Shown piece by piece: positions 12,542 through 22,760 of a stretch of 64,000 bases of DNA. The stretch spans positions 1 through 64,000 of the forward strand of contig CALIHR010000020.1 in NCBI GenBank assembly GCA_938020505.1. Direction: 5' to 3'. This DNA comes from an uncultured Actinobaculum sp. Its GTDB lineage: Bacteria; Actinomycetota; Actinomycetes; Actinomycetales; Actinomycetaceae. How positions within the stretch are numbered: position 1 is the stretch's first letter; every line of letters begins with the position of its first letter. A model generated the notes under the pieces. That model saw only the letters and a list, made by a program, of their open reading frames with translations. It made no database searches and was not told the DNA's origin. A program made the position numbers and the translations under genes.

Positions 12542-13210
12542 TTATCGAAGCGACCAGTCGACGGGATGTCCGCCGAGGTCGGTCAGGAGGGCGTTGGCCC
12601 GGGAGAAAGGACGCGACCCGAAGAAGCCTCGAGTCGCCGAAAGCGGCGAAGGATGCGGGGATTCGATCGTCGGCACGTCGCCCAGCAGGGGCTTGAGCTC
12701 CTGGGCTGGCCTGCCCCACAGGATCGCGACCAGCGGGCCGCCCCGCCCCGCGAGTCTGCGGATGGCGTGGGCCGTCACCTCTTCCCAGCCCTTTCCCCTG
12801 TGCGAGGCGGGTTTGCCGGGCTGGACGGTCAGGACCCTGTTGAGAAGCATCACTCCCTGCTCGCACCAGGGGGTGAGGTCGCCGTCGTCGGCGGGGGAGA
12901 CGCCCAGATCGTCGTAAAGCTCTCTGTAAATGTTGACGAGGGAACGGGGGATCGGGCGAACTGAAGGGTCGACGGAGAAGCTCAGCCCCACGGGGTGCCC
13001 GGGCGTCGGGTAAGGGTCTTGCCCGACGATCAGCACGCGCACGGCGTCAAACGGGTACGAAAAGGCGCGCAGCACTCGGTCGCCGGCGGGGAGGTAGCCG
13101 CGGCCCGCAGCGTTTTCGGACCGGAGGAAGTCGCCCATTGCGTGAATGCGCTGCTCGACGGGCTCCAATTCGCGCGCCCATCCAGGGTCGATGATGTCTG
13201 CCAGGGTCAT
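12542..13210 (-). CDS. ung: Uracil-DNA glycosylase, family 1
   Basis: Removes uracil from DNA. The water-activating loop [18 protein letters not shown] (catalytic D65) and the DNA-intercalation loop [17 protein letters not shown] are both intact, as is the [16 protein letters not shown] segment. The length of 222 residues is typical. The last codons (VDWSLR and stop) lie in an 18-bp sequence with a second near-identical copy just past the stop at 12503-12520, so the 3' end has been locally duplicated. Transcribed alone on the minus strand. Confidence 0.97.
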   Translation of the reverse strand: MTLADIIDPGWARELEPVEQRIHAMGDFLRSENAAGRGYLPAGDRVLRAFSYPFDAVRVLIVGQDPYPTPGHPVGLSFSVDPSVRPIPRSLVNIYRELYDDLGVSPADDGDLTPWCEQGVMLLNRVLTVQPGKPASHRGKGWEEVTAHAIRRLAGRGGPLVAILWGRPAQELKPLLGDVPTIESPHPSPLSATRGFFGSRPFSRANALLTDLGGHPVDWSLR

Positions 13211-13356
13211 GGCACAAGCCTAACCTTCTTGTGTGTGAGATTCGCTGACCGAGAGCCCCTCGCCGAGCTGGCGGGGTAGGATGCCTGAGGAAGCAGGATC
13301 GCTTTCGGCTGGGAGCACACTCGCGATGGAGGCGCGAATCCGAGAAAGGCGGAACA

Positions 13357-13608
13357 TTGGAGGAGGGCACAAGGCTGTCCGACGTCGAAAACGCCGTTCT
13401 GGACTTGGAGGAAACGTGGTGGACCCGCGGGAGAACCAAGTCTGAGGCCATAGCGACTCTGGGAATGACCACCACCCGTTACTATCTCGTGCTTAACCGC
13501 GTTCTTGCCAATCCGCAGGCGCGAATGGAGCGCCCTGAGCTTGTGGGGCGGTTGCTGCGTTTGCGGGACCGGCGTGCTGGCGAGCGAAGTAGTGACGGCG
13601 ATTGTTAG
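13357..13608 (+). CDS. DUF3263 domain protein, small
   Basis: An 83-residue protein of a short actinobacterial family: LSDVENAVLDLEETWW, then KSEAIATLGMTTTRYYLVLNRVL, a helix-turn-helix-like segment resembling sigma-factor region 4. This suggests DNA binding, but its role is unknown to me. The start is uncertain: TTG 13357 has AAAGG 7 nt upstream, while a CTG at 13375 has GGAGGAGG 8 nt upstream. It sits 3 bp before the LytR_C gene, so the two are co-transcribed, a common arrangement in actinobacteria. Confidence 0.8.
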   Translation: MEEGTRLSDVENAVLDLEETWWTRGRTKSEAIATLGMTTTRYYLVLNRVLANPQARMERPELVGRLLRLRDRRAGERSSDGDC

Positions 13609-13611
13609 GCT

Positions 13612-14277
13612 ATGAGTGTGGCAGATAACGAATACCCCGCAGACGAGTTCGATCGGCTGGCAGACACCCGGACGATTCGAGGAACTCACAGGCGCAAGGA
13701 GTCAAACCTCAAATGGTGGCTGGCGCTTGTCGCCGTTGTGATTCTTGCCCCGACCGCGGGATGGGCGATCTCGACCTACATCGGTTCCTCCGAGGAGAAG
13801 CCGGCGCCTACCGCCTCTGCGAAGCCCCCCTCGGGCGCCCCGGGCGGCGCCTCTTCGACAGCGGGCCCAGGCGGCGAATCCGGTTCCTCCGGAGGAAACA
13901 AGCCGTCGGAGTCGGGCAAAACAAGCGGGAGCCCGTCGACGGACGCTTCTGCCACTCCGTCGGGCCAGGAGAGCAGCACGTCGGCCGATTCGGGCACCGG
14001 CCGTCCCGTTCTCGTGCTCAACGGATCGAAGAAGCCCGGATTGGCGGCCACCGGGAAGCAGAAACTGGAAAAGGCCGGCTACACGAAGGTCTCTGCGAAC
14101 AACTACAGCGGAGGAAGCCCCGCAGTTTCCACCGTTTTCTACGCGAAAGCCTCTGACGCGCAGACGGCCAAGCAGGTCGCCGCGGCTCTCGGCATCCGCC
14201 CCGGCAACGTCGTTCTTTCGCCGAAGGCCACGGGCGGCGACCAGATCGTCGTCGTTCTTCGCGCCGATGCGAGGTGA
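13612..14277 (+). CDS. LytR C-terminal domain (LytR_C) membrane protein
   Basis: A 221-residue protein: about 35 cytoplasmic residues, one membrane helix (WWLALVAVVILAPTAGWAI), a Ser/Gly/Pro/Thr-rich extracellular linker of about 75 residues, then a LytR_C domain (PVLVLNGSKKPGLAATGKQK to the final IVVVLRADAR). The catalytic LCP (phosphotransferase) domain of LytR-CpsA-Psr proteins is absent, so it is a stand-alone LytR_C protein, probably at the cell wall. It follows the DUF3263 gene by 3 bp and is followed by a hairpin terminator. Confidence 0.88.
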   Translation: MSVADNEYPADEFDRLADTRTIRGTHRRKESNLKWWLALVAVVILAPTAGWAISTYIGSSEEKPAPTASAKPPSGAPGGASSTAGPGGESGSSGGNKPSESGKTSGSPSTDASATPSGQESSTSADSGTGRPVLVLNGSKKPGLAATGKQKLEKAGYTKVSANNYSGGSPAVSTVFYAKASDAQTAKQVAAALGIRPGNVVLSPKATGGDQIVVVLRADAR

Positions 14278-14308
14278 GGCGCGAAGCAAAGCCTGAAGCC
14301 CCTTCTCG

Positions 14309-14344
14309 AAGCCTGCCCCCGCATTCCGCGACGGGGGCAGGCTT
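14309..14344 (+). terminator. Intrinsic terminator after the LytR_C gene
   Basis: 13-bp inverted repeat (AAGCCTGCCCCCG at 14309-14321 with its complement at 14332-14344), followed by a short T-rich stretch. Confidence 0.7.
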
Positions 14345-14448
14345 GCAATTTCTTGTGGAAGTCCGTAAGACCTTGTGGACAAGTGTGGAACTGCTTATAA
14401 AGCGGGGCGTGCGCCCCGAGTCGATGCGTGTGGCGGAAAACGACATGG

Positions 14449-14501
14449 GTACCTAAACTCGTATATTTTTAGGTACATCCTGTGTAAAGTTAGTGGTACC
14501 T
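14449..14501 (+). promoter_or_regulatory. Candidate operator upstream of the leucine-rich repeat gene
   Basis: GTACCTAAA (14449-14457) and TTTAGGTAC (14468-14476) form a 9-bp inverted repeat around an AT-rich spacer, and GGTACCT recurs at 14495-14501. The block is AT-rich in a GC-rich neighbourhood and lies about 65-115 bp before the ribosome binding site. It may bind a repressor; the regulator is not known. Confidence 0.45.
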
Positions 14502-14565
14502 GGAAAAGGCAGCAATGTCTCAACGCTCACTCTCGCGCATTCGCGCTATTTCCATAGGAGAAACC

Positions 14566-17436
14566 ATGAATATTTCTACTAGGAGGCTGTCGCTCGCCGC
14601 CACGGTCGCCGTCGTGGTTCTGACCGTGCTCATAGTCGTTTCACCGGCTGCCGCCGCGGAGCCTGCGACAGTCTCAAAGCCCGCCGCGACAGTCTCGAAG
14701 CCCGCCGCAGCGGGCGGGCGGGCGGCAGTGGGAAAACAGACCGTTTCCCATAACGCGCCGCAGTCCGCTTCGGCCAACAAAGGGGCCGCTTCGGCCAACA
14801 AAGGGGCCGCTTCGGCCAACAGGCAACTTCTTCCCGCAGACACCCCGAGCCCGCGAACCGGGGATTTCGAGATAGACAGCAAGGGCAAGCTAGTGCGGTA
14901 CAAGGGATCGGCCAAGGACGTCGTCATTCCCGACTCCGTCAAAGTCATTGGCGAGGAGGCCTTTTATAGAACCGGCGTCGTCAAGGTCAAAGTCCCCGCG
15001 ACGGTGACCGAAATTGAAAAACGAGGCTTTGCCTACTGCCGCGACCTGGCCGCGGTCGAATTTGAGGACACGGAGGCCAAGCCCAGCAAACTGGCCAAGG
15101 TCGGCGAATCCGCTTTCAGCAGGACGGGAGTTCTTAAAGAAATCGCCCTTCCGCGTTCGGTGACGCGCCTCGGGAAAGAAGCCTTTTACGACAGCGGAAT
15201 CGAGAAAGTCTCGCTGCCCGCCGGGGTGACGGAGATTCCCGAAAGGGCGTTCATGAAGGCGGGGCATTTGAAGGACGTCACCGTTTCGGACAACGTGACG
15301 AAGATTGACTACCGGGCGTTCGCCATCACCTACAGTTTCAAGTCTCTGAAGGTTATCGGGGCAGACGGGCGGATCTCGACGGGATTTCCCTCGAAACTCA
15401 AAGTTCTGGGCAAATGGGCTTTCTGGCGGTCGGGGATCAGGGAAGCCGTGCTTCCTCCCGGACTGGAAACGATCGAAGAATCCGCGTTCGACCACACGCC
15501 GCTGAAGAAGCTGGCCCTTCACGAGGGTCTGAAGTCGATCGGCAGCGGAGCGTTCTCCTTCACCAAACTGACCGAAATGACGATTCCCGATTCGGTCGTC
15601 CAGGCCGACGGCGCCGTGAGCGGCACGAGGGAACTCGCCAAACTCCACATCGGCAAGGGCGTGGGGCCCGATCAGTTTGACGGCTCATTCGCCCGAAACA
15701 ACTCCATCAGAACGATCTCCGTCAGCGAGGGCAACCCAAACTACGCGGTCGTCGGAAAAGCGCTGTTCAACAAGCAGCGAACCAAGCTCATCGTCGTCCC
15801 CCGGGATCTCACCGGGAGCAGCGGGCCAAAGACCTACAAGGTCCCGGCAAGTGTGACGGCAATCGCCAAGTACGCCTTCAGCAACTCGGTTTATGAAGAA
15901 GTCGCCCTTCCGTCGGGCCTGCGAACCGTTGAAGACGGGACTTTCTTATATTCCGGGCTTAAGAGGATTGTTTTGCCGAGCGGCCTTCAGACGATCGGGA
16001 GCAACGCTTTCGAAGGGGCGGCGAGCCTGACCAGCGTGGACCTTGGCGGCGCCACGGCGGTCGGCGATTATGCCTTCCGGAAGACGCCCGCGCTCAAGAC
16101 CGTCAACATGCGGACCGACCTCAACAGGCTCAAGGAGATCGGCTCGGATGCCTTCTCAGACTCCGGATTGACCGAGGTGACGCTGCCCGACTCGGTCACC
16201 ACAATCCGTTACGGCGCCTTCTATGGCGATGAAGGGCTTCTCAAGGTTCGCCTGGGGTCGGGACTTTCCACGCTGGAGGAGAACGTCTTCTACGGGACGC
16301 TGAAACTGCGCGAAGTGACGGTGGCCCAAGGCAACCAGGTCTTCAGCGCCGAGGGCAACATACTCTACGCCAAACGGGACGACGGCCTGCATCTCATACG
16401 CTCCGCCCCGGGCGACCAGACCCCCGAGCGGCGCGTCAAGGACGGCGTCGTGGCAATCGACGACCGTGCCTTCGCCGACAATGCGAAGCTGGAAAAGCTC
16501 CGCCTTCCCGACGGTCTTAAGAGCATCGGGAATCGCGCATTTGAGAATGCGACGGCGCTCAACGAAGTGCGTTTCCCCGACAGTCTGGAGGTTGCGGACG
16601 GATTCTTCCACACGCCGTCGCTGCACAAGGCCGATTTCGGCGCCCAGATCACTTCGATTGACCGCGCCTTCGAAGGCCGGTGCCCCGAGCGGATCATCGT
16701 GCGCGGCGCCAAGAACGGAAAGTTCGTGTACTCCTACGACGAAAGCGACGAGAGCCCGACGAACGCTGCGCCCCGGTCAAAGCCCGTCTCCGCGTACTTC
16801 GGCGAGGGGATGACGGAAGTCAGCTACTCTGCGGGCCTGTTTCCGAAGGTTCTCGTTCTGCCGAGCACGCTCAAGGAGCTCAACATTGACAGCGAGTCCG
16901 TCGACGGGCAATGGAAGGCCTCGGCGGTCTTCTACGTGGCGGCCGAGCCGGGCTCATCCGCCTGGAAGCTCGCGTCCGAGAAGATGTCCGCCTTCGGCAT
17001 GGATCCGGCCAAGCAGCTCAAGCGGTACACGCCGATGAGCGCCACGGCGCGGCCCGCCGCCTCTTCCCAAGGCAAGTCGGCGGTCACGGTCGATGTGCGC
17101 GGAGGCGTGTCCGAAGGCGCGCACCAGGCGCGGGTTGTCGCGGTCGGCTCCGACGGGACGACGACGCCGCTGTCCGACTGGGTCGAGGCAAAGGCCTCCG
17201 GCCAGGGCTACCAGGCGAGCGTCGAGTACAACGCCCCCGCGGCCGGTGGGAAGGTCAAGGTCGAGGTCCGCGACCACACTGAGCTGACCCTCATGGCCGA
17301 CGTCGCCGACGGCGCGGCTCCGAGCGCAACTCCCACAGCCGGACATGCCTCCACGCCTTCGCCGACGGCTCCGACGGGTTCGGCCGCGCCCTCCTCTCCG
17401 GCTGAGCCGCAGGCATCCCGGACCGGCCGAGGCTAG
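14566..17436 (+). CDS. Secreted BspA-type leucine-rich repeat (LRR_5) surface protein
   Basis: The start is the ATG after TAGGAGA; upstream in-frame starts lack a ribosome site. The 956 residues begin with a signal peptide (MNISTRRLSLAATVAVVVL, cleavage after VVSPAAAA), followed by a low-complexity stretch with SANKGAA repeats. Then come about 25 leucine-rich repeats of the BspA/TpLRR (LRR_5) kind, each with a pattern such as VVIPDSVKVIGEEAFYRTG or LPDGLKSIGNRAF. After nt 17040 is a small beta-rich domain and a Ser/Pro/Thr/Ala-rich tail. No LPXTG motif or C-terminal membrane helix is visible, so it is either released or held non-covalently. Such proteins bind host matrix or other bacteria in oral and commensal species; function here is inferred. 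Confidence 0.9.
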   Translation: MNISTRRLSLAATVAVVVLTVLIVVSPAAAAEPATVSKPAATVSKPAAAGGRAAVGKQTVSHNAPQSASANKGAASANKGAASANRQLLPADTPSPRTGDFEIDSKGKLVRYKGSAKDVVIPDSVKVIGEEAFYRTGVVKVKVPATVTEIEKRGFAYCRDLAAVEFEDTEAKPSKLAKVGESAFSRTGVLKEIALPRSVTRLGKEAFYDSGIEKVSLPAGVTEIPERAFMKAGHLKDVTVSDNVTKIDYRAFAITYSFKSLKVIGADGRISTGFPSKLKVLGKWAFWRSGIREAVLPPGLETIEESAFDHTPLKKLALHEGLKSIGSGAFSFTKLTEMTIPDSVVQADGAVSGTRELAKLHIGKGVGPDQFDGSFARNNSIRTISVSEGNPNYAVVGKALFNKQRTKLIVVPRDLTGSSGPKTYKVPASVTAIAKYAFSNSVYEEVALPSGLRTVEDGTFLYSGLKRIVLPSGLQTIGSNAFEGAASLTSVDLGGATAVGDYAFRKTPALKTVNMRTDLNRLKEIGSDAFSDSGLTEVTLPDSVTTIRYGAFYGDEGLLKVRLGSGLSTLEENVFYGTLKLREVTVAQGNQVFSAEGNILYAKRDDGLHLIRSAPGDQTPERRVKDGVVAIDDRAFADNAKLEKLRLPDGLKSIGNRAFENATALNEVRFPDSLEVADGFFHTPSLHKADFGAQITSIDRAFEGRCPERIIVRGAKNGKFVYSYDESDESPTNAAPRSKPVSAYFGEGMTEVSYSAGLFPKVLVLPSTLKELNIDSESVDGQWKASAVFYVAAEPGSSAWKLASEKMSAFGMDPAKQLKRYTPMSATARPAASSQGKSAVTVDVRGGVSEGAHQARVVAVGSDGTTTPLSDWVEAKASGQGYQASVEYNAPAAGGKVKVEVRDHTELTLMADVADGAAPSATPTAGHASTPSPTAPTGSAAPSSPAEPQASRTGRG

Positions 17437-17451
17437 GCCGGTCCGGGATGC
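17413..17451 (+). terminator. Intrinsic terminator overlapping the LRR gene stop
   Basis: Perfect 16-bp stem (17413-17428 with 17436-17451) around a 7-nt loop; the stop codon TAG lies in the loop/arm boundary. Confidence 0.75.
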
Positions 17452-17467
17452 GGACCGTCGGGCAGGC

Positions 17468-17519
17468 AAGGCCCCGAGACGATCGGCTTCGACGTCGTCC
17501 CGGGGCCTTTACTGTGCCC
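17468..17519 (+). terminator. Second terminator downstream of the LRR gene
   Basis: About 15-bp stem with one mismatch; arms begin AAGGCCCCG and end CGGGGCCTT. It forms a tandem terminator with the hairpin just upstream and insulates the next operon. Confidence 0.65.
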
Positions 17520-17692
17520 CGAGGCGCGTGTCCGCCTCCGTCGATATGCTTTCCAACCAGTTCGTAGACTTTGAGTTCCTTAGAGCCTTTTCTCAATAAA
17601 GCAAGCAATGCGACTCCTCTGACGGAATCGATTTAGACCTGGCATGCACGGCATAAGTTTGATAGGCTCGTTGAAGAACGAAGGAGGATACG

Positions 17693-19396
17693 ATGGTTTC
17701 TTTTCATGATGTCATTCTGTGGCGCGGCGGCAAGTTTCGTGACGCGGCCACGATGCTGCGCGCTGCTGCGAAGCGATTCGACGAGACGCACTCGGCGATG
17801 GCGGGGATAAGCTCTTCCGGGCTCGAGGGCAAGTTTTCCGAGGCCGAGCAGAGAAAGCGCCGATCGATGGTGGACGACGCGGAGGATCTCGGGCGGACCT
17901 TCCAGAGCGCGGCCCAGAAGTTCGACCTGGCCGGGGCGTCGGCGGACAAACTGGCCAAAGAGGCGGCCGAGCTCAACGCCGAAGTGCGCGCGAAAGGCGG
18001 GGAGGTCGACGACGACGGCACCGTCAGCGGCGTCGACCTGGGCTTCCGTCTTGGCCATCCGGGTCCGGTCACAAAGGAGGATCTTCAGGACACGCTGCAG
18101 GAGGGGTTTACTAAGCGAGGCTGCCTGTGTGTGAGCAAAGCCGAGCAGTTCCTCAAGGTCGTAAAGCAGATCTACTCGCATTTTGGCACAGAGGCGTGGA
18201 GCAATGCCACTGAGAGTAGCAGCAATGTGGTCCAACTGGGGACTAAAGGTCCGCCGAGCTCCACGCTGGGAGCCCAGAGCGTCAACGACTGGTGGACGGC
18301 GCTCTCGCCCGAGGAGCAGAAGGAGATCATTCTCAAGCATCCCGAGTGGATCGGGCATCGCGACGGCATTCCGGCGGACGCCCGAAGCCGCGCCAACACG
18401 GTCTTGCTGCACAAGTACCTTGATCGCATGGAGGAGCTTAAAAGAAAGGTTGAAACCGAAGGGGAGTCTGACGCCCTGTTCAAGAAATACGGCGTGAATC
18501 CGGGCGAGTACCACGCTTACGTCCACAACAACCGGGATCACATTCTTGCCTTGGCCAAGCGGTTTCCGATGCCGAAGGGCGGCCCGGAGGCGCTTTTCAA
18601 TGCGAAGCCGGACCGACACAGCCTTCTGGTTTTCGATCCGGGGAAAGGGCACGAGCACGTGCGGGCGGCCATAGGCGTAGGCGACATCGACAAGGCCAAG
18701 AACGTCATGGTGTACGTGCCCGGCATGACGACGAATGTTCGGGACGGCCTGATCGGCTCCGGAGGCGCAGGAGGGAGCTCCGTGATCGGCCTCGAAAGAG
18801 CGCTGCAAGTGTCCGATCGCCAGCATGCCGGGGAAAGCGCGGGGGTCGTGTGGCTTGACTACGACGCCCCCAGCTGGAGCGAATCGGCGCCGTATCAGAA
18901 GAATGCCGTCTATTACCCCCATGCGGCCAACGAGGCCAAAGAACGCCTGTCTTCTTTCATGAAAGGCGTTCAGCAAACGCATGTGGGCGATCCGAATCTC
19001 ACGTTGAGCGGACACTCGTACGGTTCGCTCACCGCGGCGATCGCCGCGGGCCTCACCGATGTTCAGGATCGGGTCGCCGTGTGGGGATCCGCCGGGGTGA
19101 ACGCCACGACCAACGACGAGCTCAACGTCCTTCCTGGAAATACCTACGTCGGCGCCGCGGAGGGGGACGCCGTCGCGGCGAGCGGGCGGTTCGGCCTGAA
19201 TCCCGACGTCAACAAGAACTTCGAGCATTTCAGCACCGAGAAGTGGACAAGTCCCGAAGGAGAGCGTTACGAGGCTTCTCATGGTCATTCGGAGTATCTT
19301 TCGGGGCCCGAGTCCAAGAATTCCGAGGGAAAAACTTCGACGTACAATATTGGACGCATCATGTCGGGCAAGGGCATGGCTGCGGAGGAGAAGTGA
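17693..19396 (+). CDS. Type VII-associated alpha/beta hydrolase (DUF1023) with WXG-like N-terminal helices
   Basis: A 567-residue protein, started at ATG 17693 after AAGGAGG. The first ~110 residues are helical and resemble WXG100/ESX-type N-termini. A DUF1023 region follows, with the family phrase WTALSPEEQKEIILKHPEWI and then DGIPADARSRAN. The C-terminal half is an alpha/beta hydrolase with the nucleophile elbow GHSYGS (S442), preceded by VMVYVPGMTT. Likely a lipase/esterase-like secreted effector; the substrate is unknown. A CXC pair (C144, C146) lies between the two parts. It is first in an operon with a lipoprotein (1-bp gap) and a small helical protein. No core type VII secretion genes lie in the window. 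Confidence 0.85.
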   Translation: MVSFHDVILWRGGKFRDAATMLRAAAKRFDETHSAMAGISSSGLEGKFSEAEQRKRRSMVDDAEDLGRTFQSAAQKFDLAGASADKLAKEAAELNAEVRAKGGEVDDDGTVSGVDLGFRLGHPGPVTKEDLQDTLQEGFTKRGCLCVSKAEQFLKVVKQIYSHFGTEAWSNATESSSNVVQLGTKGPPSSTLGAQSVNDWWTALSPEEQKEIILKHPEWIGHRDGIPADARSRANTVLLHKYLDRMEELKRKVETEGESDALFKKYGVNPGEYHAYVHNNRDHILALAKRFPMPKGGPEALFNAKPDRHSLLVFDPGKGHEHVRAAIGVGDIDKAKNVMVYVPGMTTNVRDGLIGSGGAGGSSVIGLERALQVSDRQHAGESAGVVWLDYDAPSWSESAPYQKNAVYYPHAANEAKERLSSFMKGVQQTHVGDPNLTLSGHSYGSLTAAIAAGLTDVQDRVAVWGSAGVNATTNDELNVLPGNTYVGAAEGDAVAASGRFGLNPDVNKNFEHFSTEKWTSPEGERYEASHGHSEYLSGPESKNSEGKTSTYNIGRIMSGKGMAAEEK

Positions 19397-19397
19397 G

Positions 19398-20216
19398 ATG
19401 GTCGGCAAGAAGGCGCTCGCCGCCCTGTGCGCGGTTGCGGCGTGCGCCGCTGGGTGCGACATGTCGGATGAGTATCTTGGCGGGGGCGAGGCGACGGCTT
19501 CGCCCGTCGAGCGGCCCGTTGTCGAGCTTCGGCGCGAAACCCTGGGGCTGGAAATCTCGCTTTACCGGATGCTGAGCCAAGAATACGGGGTGGGCGAATG
19601 GAAGCCCCAAGAGGAGCAGATTCAGACGAAGGTGAGTGCGTTTGTCGTTTGCCCGGCCGGATACTCCTCCGAACTGTATAGGTTGGCGACGGCGGCTCCC
19701 ATTCCGGCCGAAAAGTGGAAGGCTGCGACGGCGAGGATATACGAGCTCGCCAAGCCTTACGGATTTGGCAAGCCCAAACCTTATATACACACCGAGGGCA
19801 ACGCGGGAATCCTCAAAAATCCGCGCACCGGCGCCGAGCTCACCGTCATCAGCCACCCGGAGTTCCTTCTGATCGAGATCGACACCGGTTGCGGCAAAGA
19901 CAACAAGCCTCAGGGTTATGCCGACTGGCCTCGCGGAACGGAGGTGGTTCCCGACAGCCTGCGCAGCACGGGACGTGGCCTTTCCTCGCCGGAGGAATGG
20001 GCGCCCTACGATCCGAACGTCGCCGTCACACCGCCGCCGAGCCCCGCGGCAAAGCGATCGAGCCCAAAGGCAAAGCCCGCTGAAACCAAGGCGAAGCCCG
20101 CGAGCGCGAAGGCCGAACCCGCGAAGGGCGCGGCGAAGCCGGCGAGTGTCACAGCGAAGGCCTCGAGCCCGAAGGAAGGCGGGCTCAAATGGCGGGATCC
20201 AATGCGCGAGCTCTAA
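19398..20216 (+). CDS. Putative lipoprotein with Lys/Pro/Ala-rich tail
   Basis: The start at ATG 19398 is supported by GGAGGAG about 8-10 nt upstream. The 272-residue product has a short lipoprotein signal (MVGKKALAALCAVAACAAGC); both C16 (VAAC) and C20 (AAGC) fit a lipobox. Residues about 40-200 form a domain I do not recognise (IQTKVSAFVVCPAGYSSEL, AELTVISHPEFLLIEIDTGC). The last 70 residues are repeats of the type AKPAETKAKPASAKAEPA, as in wall-spanning linkers. Position directly after the DUF1023 hydrolase suggests a partner or immunity-type role at the cell surface, but this is inference. Confidence 0.8.
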   Translation: MVGKKALAALCAVAACAAGCDMSDEYLGGGEATASPVERPVVELRRETLGLEISLYRMLSQEYGVGEWKPQEEQIQTKVSAFVVCPAGYSSELYRLATAAPIPAEKWKAATARIYELAKPYGFGKPKPYIHTEGNAGILKNPRTGAELTVISHPEFLLIEIDTGCGKDNKPQGYADWPRGTEVVPDSLRSTGRGLSSPEEWAPYDPNVAVTPPPSPAAKRSSPKAKPAETKAKPASAKAEPAKGAAKPASVTAKASSPKEGGLKWRDPMREL

Positions 20217-20303
20217 TAGGGGGCTCGATTGGCGTGCCTGACCGAGGCGCGGGAATCCCAAAGGCCCGGCTGCAAACCCCGGGCATCACGCAAAGGAGGA
20301 AAC

Positions 20304-20609
20304 ATGGGAGATCTCAGAGTGGAGGATTCGGTCCTTCGCAAGATGGTGGCGACGTCGGACGACCTGGCCGGCGTCATCCGCGGCATCGACAACGGCGACG
20401 CCATCCGCGAGTCGAACGACGGCATCGTCAACGGCGGCCTGGGCGCCGTGGCCGAGAAAGCCGCGGGGTGTTTCGAGGAGGCGGTGGACGTCTACGCAAA
20501 GCGCCTGGAGGCGTATTCGAAGGCCACCAAAGAGGCGGCAGAGGACTTCGCCTCAGCCGATCAGACGAACGCATCCGCCTTCTTTTCCACGCAACAGAGG
20601 CTGGTGTGA
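20304..20609 (+). CDS. Small helical WXG100/EspC-like protein
   Basis: A 101-residue helical protein (MGDLRVEDSVLRKMVATSDD, then an Ala/Glu-rich second half). The ATG at 20304 follows a perfect AAGGAGG, 6 nt away, so the longer in-frame start at 20229 is rejected. Size, helical content and operon position behind the DUF1023 hydrolase suggest a type VII secretion substrate or chaperone of the WXG100/DUF2580 kind. No WXG or YxxxD/E motif is obvious, so the assignment is by character, not by motif. Confidence 0.7.
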   Translation: MGDLRVEDSVLRKMVATSDDLAGVIRGIDNGDAIRESNDGIVNGGLGAVAEKAAGCFEEAVDVYAKRLEAYSKATKEAAEDFASADQTNASAFFSTQQRLV

Positions 20610-20794
20610 GGAAGCCGCCCTCGGGCGGCGGCGCAAGCTTCCCTTGGGCGGCGTCGTCCGTCCGCACAAGGGAATCCCGCCTGCGGGCGGCCTCTAGCCC
20701 CGCCGTCGAAGCGCGGCGGTCGCGCGGGAATCTCAGCTGAGAGGGGCCTCCAGACTTGAGCCGCGAAGACTCAGCTTTGGGTGAACGGCGTTGC

Positions 20795-20821
20795 CTTGCA
20801 CTCTTAGGGCTCGAGTGCCAG
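20795..20821 (+). promoter_or_regulatory. CIRCE operator 1 upstream of groL
   Basis: CTTGCACTC, nine bases, GAGTGCCAG. It matches the HrcA-binding CIRCE layout (TTAGCACTC-N9-GAGTGCTAA) with small deviations. A TTGCAC -35-like element lies inside it. Confidence 0.85.
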
Positions 20822-20829
20822 AATCTTAG

Positions 20830-20856
20830 TTAGCACTCGCAACCGTAGAGTGATAA
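20830..20856 (+). promoter_or_regulatory. CIRCE operator 2 upstream of groL
   Basis: TTAGCACTC, nine bases, GAGTGATAA. The left half is a perfect CIRCE arm. Together with operator 1 it indicates HrcA repression of groL relieved by heat. Confidence 0.92.
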
Positions 20857-22593
<1,737 letters not shown>

Positions 22594-22628
22594 GCCGCGA
22601 GGCCGCATCGGCAGTCTCTTTGCATAGT

Positions 22629-22664
22629 CGAGGGGCGGGAAACCTTAGGGGTTCCCGCCCCTCG
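22629..22664 (+). terminator. Intrinsic terminator after groL
   Basis: 13-bp stem (CGAGGGGCGGGAA with its complement, 22629-22641 and 22652-22664). A copy of its right arm and following bases recurs at about 22714-22745. Confidence 0.75.
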
Positions 22665-22760
22665 CGTGTGCAGCAGGGCTGAGCCAAAGAGACGGACGGC
22701 GGCCGCTCAGGCATCCCGCCCCTCGCGTCTGTCGCAGGGCTGGTGAGCCTCAGTCGCGCC

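Noticed and set aside
20610..20790. groES upstream of groL
   Set aside because: No frame of about 100 residues with GroES motifs; only intergenic sequence and CIRCE boxes.
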